Part shown: positions 5,865 to 9,507 of the stretch, one piece after another
Layout of the letters: each line of letters opens with the position of its first letter
How positions within the stretch are numbered: the first letter of the stretch is position 1
DNA from: an uncultured Eubacteriales bacterium
GTDB lineage: Bacteria; Bacillota; Clostridia; UBA1381; UBA9506
Length of the DNA: 9,507 nucleotides
Assembly (NCBI GenBank): GCA_902478395.1
Contig: CABSKZ010000090.1
Span: 1 to 9,507 of the forward strand
Reading direction: 5' to 3'
Notes under the pieces: generated by a model
The model's database searches: none
What the model was told of the DNA's origin: nothing
The model's input: only the letters and a program-made list of their open reading frames with translations
Program-made: the position numbers and the translations under genes

Positions 5865-8381
5865 ATGAAACAGAAATTTGATATTACAGGAATGACCTGC
5901 AGCGCCTGCAGCGCACATGTGGAAAAGAGTGTAGGGAAGGTTGAAGGCGTCCGCTCCGCGGCAGTCAGCTTGCTGACGAACACCATGCAGGTAAATTATG
6001 ATGAAACAAAGCTGGACAGCGAAAAAATCATTCTGGCGGTCGAACGAGCCGGTTACGGCGCCCAGGTATCAGGTGAGAAAGGCGCACAGGAAATACCCAT
6101 GCAAAACGGCGCGGAGAATGAAGAAAAAAATATGCGGTTTCGTTTGCTGGTTTCTATTTGCTTTTTGCTGCCGCTGATGTATCTGTCCATGGGCCATATG
6201 ATAGGCTTGCCGCTCCCCACGTTCTTTTCTGGGGCGGAGAATGCCGTCCTGTTTGTGCTGACGCAGTTTTTGCTCACATTGCCCATTCTGTATGTGAACC
6301 GTAAGTTTTACATAGTGGGCTTCAAAGCTCTTTTTCACGGCTCACCGAACATGGATTCCCTGATTGCGCTCGGTTCTTCTGCGGCTGCGGTCTATGGCCT
6401 GTTTGCGCTGTATCAGATAGGCTACGGGCTCGGGCATGGTAATTTGGATTTAGTCCGCCAGTATAGTATGGACATTTATTTTGAGTCGGCGGCGATGATT
6501 CTGACGTTGATTACGCTTGGAAAGTATCTGGAGTCGCGTTCGAAGGGGAAAACTTCTGAAGCAATTACAAAATTGCTGTCTCTTGCCCCAGAAACGGCCG
6601 TGGTTCTCCGGGACGGGACAGAAACTGAAATTCCGGCGGAGCAGGTTCAGGTCGGAGATACGGTTGTTATCCGCCCGGGAGGAAGGATCCCGGTTGACGG
6701 GAAGGTTCTGGACGGAACGGGAACGGTTGATGAGTCTGCCGTAACCGGCGAAAGTATTCCGGTGGAAAAGAAGGCCGGGGACAGGATTGTCGCGGCAACA
6801 GTCAATCAGGCAGGTTTTTTCCGGTTTCGGGCCGAACGGGTGGGAGCGGACACAACGCTGGCACAAATTGTCCGGCTGATGGAGGAGGCAGGCAGTTCCA
6901 AGGCGCCGATTGCCCGTCTGGCGGACCGGGTGAGCGGGGTATTTGTCCCTGTGGTTATTGCAGTTGCGGTACTGTCAGCTATTGCCTGGTTGATTTTGGG
7001 GCACTCGTTTGATTTTGCGCTTTCCATCGGAATTGCGGTTCTAGTTATTTCTTGTCCATGTGCGCTGGGGCTTGCAACGCCGACAGCCATTATGGTTGGT
7101 ACGGGCAAGGGGGCGGAGAACGGAATTTTGATAAAAAGTGCGGAATGCCTTGAAACAACACATTTGGTAAATACAGTGGTTTTGGATAAAACAGGGACGG
7201 TCACAGAAGGGAAACCGAAGGTGGCGAAGCTGGTTCCAGCGCAAGGGGTGACGGAAGCGCAGCTCCTTTCGGTTGCGGCGGCGCTGGAAAAGCCCTCCGA
7301 GCATCCGTTGGCAGGGGCTGTTTTACAGGAGGCGCAGAGCCGTTCAATTGCGTTTGCCGCTGCGGAAAATTTCCGCGCTATCGCGGGAGAGGGCTTGTCC
7401 GGAACGGTTTCCGGGAAGGCTGTGCTGGCGGGAAACCTGAAATTGATGCGGAATCATAAAATCGAGCTAAACGGATATGATAACATTGCGGATAATCTAG
7501 CAAAGGACGGAATGACGCCGCTGTATTTCGCGGAAGACGGCAGATTCTTAGGGGTAATCGCCTGTGCAGATCCTATCAAGCCCGGTAGCGCGCAGGCGGT
7601 GGCAGATTTTCGTGCCTTAGGGCTTGATGTGGTTCTGCTGACCGGGGACCATAGGCGGACAGCGGAGGCTGTCGCTAAGCAGGCCGGAATTTCGGAAGTC
7701 ATTCCGGAGGTCATGCCGCAGGATAAAGAACGCGTCGTTCGCGAAATTCAGGCGAGAGGGAAAAAGGTCGCCATGATAGGGGACGGCATTAATGACGCTC
7801 CCGCGCTGATGCGTGCGGATGTCGGGATCGCAATTGGGGCGGGAACGGATATTGCGATAGAATCTGCGGATATCGTCCTGATGAAAAGCGATTTGTCCGA
7901 TGCGGTGACGGCTGTGGAGTTGTCCCGTGCAACTATCCGCAATATCCGGCAAAACCTGTTTTGGGCGTTTATTTATAATATTATCGGCATCCCGTTGGCT
8001 GCGGGCGTATTTTACCCGCTTTGGGGCATTAAACTCAGCCCGATGATAGGCGCCCTGGCGATGAGTTTCAGTTCTGTTTGCGTGGTGTCCAATGCGCTGC
8101 GGCTGAAATTATTCCGGCCGAAGCACGTAAAACAGGAAGTTAACCAACAATTAACCATGAAAGGAGAAACAAACATGAAAAAAATAATGAAAATTGAGGG
8201 AATGAGCTGTGGACATTGCACCGCAAGGGTGGAGAAGGCACTGAATGCAATCCCCGGTGTCAGCGCGTCAGTCAGCTTGGAGGACAAGAGCGCAACGGTC
8301 AGCCTTTCCGGGGATGTGACGGATGATACGCTGCGCAGCGCGGTGATAGATGCGGGATATGAGGTCGTTTCGATTCAATAA
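5865..8381 (+). CDS. copA: Cu(I)-exporting P1B-type ATPase fused in frame to a C-terminal CopZ-like domain
   Basis: An 838-residue membrane pump that exports cytoplasmic Cu(I) using ATP. Domains in order: N-terminal heavy-metal-associated domain with GMTCSAC (Cys12, Cys15); two helix pairs from about residue 91; actuator TGES (294-297); transmembrane CPC (397-399) in SCPCALGLATP; phosphorylation site DKTGT with Asp441; nucleotide-binding SEHP with His480; hinge GDGINDAPAL (639-648); final helices with FIYNIIGIP and MSFSSVCVVSN, the Cu(I)-type YN and MxxSS signatures. An 18-residue polar linker then leads to a complete second metal-binding domain (771-838) with GMSCGHC (Cys782, Cys785). I chose the ATG at 5865 because GGGAGG (5851-5856) lies 8 nt upstream; the in-frame GTG at 5847 overlaps the operator. 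The C-terminal domain looks like a captured CopZ and may also be made separately. csoR follows after 19 nt. Confidence 0.95.
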   Translation: MKQKFDITGMTCSACSAHVEKSVGKVEGVRSAAVSLLTNTMQVNYDETKLDSEKIILAVERAGYGAQVSGEKGAQEIPMQNGAENEEKNMRFRLLVSICFLLPLMYLSMGHMIGLPLPTFFSGAENAVLFVLTQFLLTLPILYVNRKFYIVGFKALFHGSPNMDSLIALGSSAAAVYGLFALYQIGYGLGHGNLDLVRQYSMDIYFESAAMILTLITLGKYLESRSKGKTSEAITKLLSLAPETAVVLRDGTETEIPAEQVQVGDTVVIRPGGRIPVDGKVLDGTGTVDESAVTGESIPVEKKAGDRIVAATVNQAGFFRFRAERVGADTTLAQIVRLMEEAGSSKAPIARLADRVSGVFVPVVIAVAVLSAIAWLILGHSFDFALSIGIAVLVISCPCALGLATPTAIMVGTGKGAENGILIKSAECLETTHLVNTVVLDKTGTVTEGKPKVAKLVPAQGVTEAQLLSVAAALEKPSEHPLAGAVLQEAQSRSIAFAAAENFRAIAGEGLSGTVSGKAVLAGNLKLMRNHKIELNGYDNIADNLAKDGMTPLYFAEDGRFLGVIACADPIKPGSAQAVADFRALGLDVVLLTGDHRRTAEAVAKQAGISEVIPEVMPQDKERVVREIQARGKKVAMIGDGINDAPALMRADVGIAIGAGTDIAIESADIVLMKSDLSDAVTAVELSRATIRNIRQNLFWAFIYNIIGIPLAAGVFYPLWGIKLSPMIGALAMSFSSVCVVSNALRLKLFRPKHVKQEVNQQLTMKGETNMKKIMKIEGMSCGHCTARVEKALNAIPGVSASVSLEDKSATVSLSGDVTDDTLRSAVIDAGYEVVSIQ
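8161..8166 (+). promoter_or_regulatory. Internal ribosome binding site for free CopZ
   Basis: AAGGAG, 8 nt (AAACAAAC) before the in-frame ATG at 8175, lies inside the copA reading frame. It is as good as the ribosome sites of the ordinary genes here. The A-rich surroundings (8159-8185) favour an unstructured, accessible site. Confidence 0.7.
8175..8381 (+). CDS. copZ: Nested copper chaperone CopZ (internal start inside copA)
   Basis: From the internal ATG the frame gives a 68-residue protein, the usual size of free-standing CopZ (about 69 residues). It begins MKKIMKIEGMSCGHC; CGHC (Cys12, Cys15) is the Cu(I)-binding loop, and a His between the cysteines is typical of CopZ chaperones. The rest (AIPGVSASVSLEDKSATVSL and AVIDAGYEVVSIQ) fits the beta-alpha-beta-beta-alpha-beta ferredoxin-like fold. 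CopZ delivers Cu(I) to CopA and can hand copper to CsoR. The frame is the same as copA with no stop between, so the domain is certainly translated as the CopA tail. Free production depends on the AAGGAG at 8161-8166 and is inferred. The upstream linker resembles a former intergenic spacer that became open. Confidence 0.6.
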   Translation: MKKIMKIEGMSCGHCTARVEKALNAIPGVSASVSLEDKSATVSLSGDVTDDTLRSAVIDAGYEVVSIQ

Positions 8382-8400
8382 TTTAACAAGGGGGGATTTT

Positions 8401-8667
8401 ATGAAAGCCGACCACGAAAAAGTCAGCCGTCTGCTGAAAACCGCGCGGGGCCAGATTGAGGGCATTCTGAAAATGGTGGAGGAGGACAAATACTGCATTG
8501 ATATCTCCAACCAGGTTATGGCAGCCGAAGCGGTACTGAAAAAAGCAAATCGGGAAATTATCCGGGCGCATATGGAAAGCTGTGTTAAGGAGGCGTTTGC
8601 AAAGGGAGACGAAAAACATGCGGAGGAAAAAATAGAGGAACTCGTTGGTATTATTTCAAAGCTGTAG
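8401..8667 (+). CDS. csoR: Copper-sensing transcriptional repressor CsoR
   Basis: An 88-residue all-helical DNA-binding repressor of the CsoR/RcnR (DUF156) family, normally a tetramer. The Cu(I) ligand set is complete: Cys32 (in DKYCIDI), His57 and Cys61 (in AHMESC), with the same 25- and 4-residue spacings as the known Cys-His-Cys site of CsoR. Tyr31 next to Cys32 also matches. This distinguishes it from nickel/cobalt RcnR and sulfur-sensing CstR. The motif RLLKTARGQIEGILKMVEEDKYC near the N-terminus is the DNA-contacting region. The start at 8401 is preceded by AAGGGGGG (8388-8395) with 5 nt spacing; an in-frame ATG at 8350 would overlap copA and lacks a ribosome site. Expected target: the operator at 5833-5850. 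It is the last gene of the operon. Confidence 0.95.
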   Translation: MKADHEKVSRLLKTARGQIEGILKMVEEDKYCIDISNQVMAAEAVLKKANREIIRAHMESCVKEAFAKGDEKHAEEKIEELVGIISKL

Positions 8668-8691
8668 TTTGTTGGCGGTATTGCTTCCCAA

Positions 8692-8715
8692 TATAACAAC
8701 GTCTATAACAACGTC
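8692..8715 (+). repeat. 12-bp perfect tandem duplication
   Basis: TATAACAACGTC occurs twice in direct succession (8692-8703 and 8704-8715) in the 3' untranslated region of csoR. It lies before the terminator and outside any gene. It is probably a replication-slippage duplication, with no function evident. Confidence 0.8.
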
Positions 8716-8750
8716 ACAGCTTTAAAATATTGCAGTTTTGCGGCACATTT

Positions 8751-8778
8751 GGACGGAATAGAACTTCCGTCCTTTTTT
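8751..8778 (+). terminator. Intrinsic terminator of the copper operon
   Basis: GGACGGAA (8751-8758) pairs perfectly with TTCCGTCC (8765-8772) around a 6-nt loop and is followed by six T's (8773-8778). It is oriented to end the copA-csoR transcript, 84 nt after the csoR stop. Confidence 0.93.
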
Positions 8779-8788
8779 GATTAAAATT

Positions 8789-8824
8789 AAAAAAGCAACG
8801 GCTGTAAAAAACCGTTGCTTTTTT
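8789..8824. terminator. Second, bidirectional intrinsic terminator
   Basis: AAAAAAGCAACGG (8789-8801) pairs with CCGTTGCTTTTTT (8812-8824) around a 10-nt loop. A- and T-tracts on the two sides make it work both ways. It backs up the csoR terminator on the plus strand and would stop minus-strand transcription arriving from the serine-rich gene at the window end. Confidence 0.9.
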
Positions 8825-9244
8825 ATGCAAGAAATATGATAGTGACCACTGTCGGGCTTTGTGCAACCAAGCATGGGGTTATTTGTTTTTTCTGTCATGC
8901 CTTCCTTACTTTCCACAACGCCGCCAACGGCGGATGTCGCAGTTCTCCAGCTGCATTTGTGCATGTGCCTTTTCTCCATTTTTCGCAAGGATTTTCAAAT
9001 ATCCACTGCTACATACAATCGTCCGTTCTTCCAAAGATAGATTGGTTGCTTCCGGAGATTTTGCGGTCAAACCACTACTTAACATTTTGGCAATGTCGTT
9101 TTGTGTCTGCCTTCTGGGTTATTTTTCCACTTTCTTATATTTATATTCTGAATATGGTTTCCGTTTGTCTGACGAAGCAGAACAGCTGGCCACTGATAGC
9201 AAGATGGTTGCCAAAAACACTGTAGTCCCTATGCTACTATATTA
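8825..9244. other. Poorly coding stretch, possible gene remnant
   Basis: About 420 bases with no gene I can support firmly. The plus strand has two overlapping open frames (8815-9225 and 8859-9248) whose products are Phe/Cys/Leu-rich without motifs or a ribosome site. The minus strand, in the same frame as the serine-rich gene, is open from 9241 to 8906 except for one TAA at 9119-9121. From GTG at 9220 it reads VFLATILLSVASCSASSDKR, which has a hydrophobic core and lipobox-like VASC, but no charged N-region and no good ribosome site. A 5-bp GC hairpin (8921-8933) lacks a T-run. It may be a decayed small lipoprotein gene or chance. Confidence 0.3.
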
Positions 9245-9507
9245 TTAAGGCTGATAAAAACCATTTTTAGAATCGTATTTACCACTGTTATATCCCTTTT
9301 CCAAACCCTTATAATATTTATAGGAATCGGGGTCGTTTTCCTTTAAGTACTCCTCAAAGGACTGGTTGGATTTCGATGAAGAACTGCCAGAACTTTTGGA
9401 TTTGCTGGAACTGCTGGAACTCTTAGAACTGCCGGAGCTTTTTGAGCTACTAGAACTGCTGGAACTCTTAGAACTGCCGGAGCTTTTTGAGCTACTAGAA
9501 CTGCTGG
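9245..9507 (-). CDS. Serine-rich low-complexity protein, C-terminal part (5' partial)
   Basis: The last 86 codons of a minus-strand gene whose start lies beyond the window. The visible part opens with about 48 residues of almost pure Ser with spaced Lys and Gly (SSSSSKSSGSSKSSS), encoded by a tandem DNA repeat. It then has a distinct charged, aromatic tail: NQSFEEYLKENDPDSYKYY, then KGLEKGYNSGKYDSKNGFYQP. It ends with two stops in a row (TAA at 9245-9247 and 9242-9244). Such Ser/Lys/Gly stretches act in known proteins as flexible, often surface-exposed linkers, but the N-terminal part needed to say secreted, membrane or wall-bound is missing. I do not recognise the tail. The reading frame is convincing because the 45-bp repeat is a whole number of codons and keeps frame. 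No function assigned. Confidence 0.72.
   Translation of the reverse strand, partial: SSSSSSKSSGSSKSSSSSSSSKSSGSSKSSSSSSKSKSSGSSSSKSNQSFEEYLKENDPDSYKYYKGLEKGYNSGKYDSKNGFYQP
9409..9507 (-). repeat. 45-bp perfect tandem repeat encoding a Ser/Lys/Gly unit
   Basis: The unit beginning AACTGCTGGAACTCTTAG on the plus strand spans 9409-9453 and is repeated without change at 9454-9498. A third copy begins at 9499 and runs off the window. The length is 15 codons, so copy-number change keeps the frame. Serine codons vary (AGC, AGT, TCT, TCA, TCC) inside the unit but are identical between copies, which points to recent duplication. The array may be longer outside the window. Confidence 0.9.

Noticed and set aside
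8350..8400. ATG at 8350 as start of csoR
   Set aside because: It would overlap the end of copA without a ribosome site. The ATG at 8401 has one and gives the standard CsoR length and N-terminus.
8815..9248. Two overlapping plus-strand frames after the second terminator as genes
   Set aside because: No ribosome site, the first begins within the terminator, products have no recognisable motif, and the composition looks non-coding.
9409..9507. CRISPR array at the window end
   Set aside because: The repeats are directly contiguous with no unique spacers, are a multiple of three, and encode a continuous serine-rich frame.

Overview
The window reads as a piece of a Gram-positive, anaerobic-type Firmicutes genome, most likely a clostridium of the Oscillospirales/Ruminococcaceae kind. 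This is inferred from strong GGAGG-type ribosome sites, a TTG start, mid-range GC, a meso-diaminopimelate dehydrogenase, a stalk-domain (copper amine oxidase N-terminal-like) envelope protein, a CsoR-type copper repressor and clostridial small-protein families. No rRNA, tRNA, insertion sequence, phage gene or CRISPR array is visible.

Layout. Positions 1-434 (+) hold the 3' part of a GNAT acetyltransferase. Positions 501-3422 (+) form a tight three-gene cassette: an HSL-family alpha/beta hydrolase with a complete triad, a condensation/alcohol-acetyltransferase-like protein with an HxxxDG motif, and a zinc-ribbon protein with about six membrane helices. Acyl transfer, ester hydrolysis and a membrane partner suggest a shared job on an acylated lipid or small molecule, but the substrate is unknown. 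A strong bidirectional terminator at 3626-3662 separates the cassette from the minus-strand genes.

Positions 3691-5633 (-) encode, in transcription order, meso-DAP dehydrogenase (ddh), a 50-residue Cys-rich protein starting 3 nt after the ddh stop, and a secreted stalk-domain protein with an Ala/Ser/Pro tail. ddh supplies meso-DAP for peptidoglycan and lysine from its own near-consensus promoter (5740-5768).

Divergent from ddh is a copper-resistance operon (5799-8778, +). It has a perfect-consensus promoter, a CsoR-type operator over the expected start of transcription, a Cu(I) P1B-ATPase (copA), csoR with the full Cys-His-Cys copper site, and a terminator. The copA reading frame runs without a stop into a complete CopZ-like chaperone domain. 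That domain carries its own ribosome site and ATG inside the ATPase frame, so one gene may give both a CopA-CopZ fusion and free CopZ. This is the most interesting feature of the window.

After two terminators there is a poorly coding stretch (8825-9244), which contains a lipobox-like reading frame on the minus strand. The window ends inside a minus-strand gene for a serine-rich protein built on a perfect 45-bp tandem repeat.
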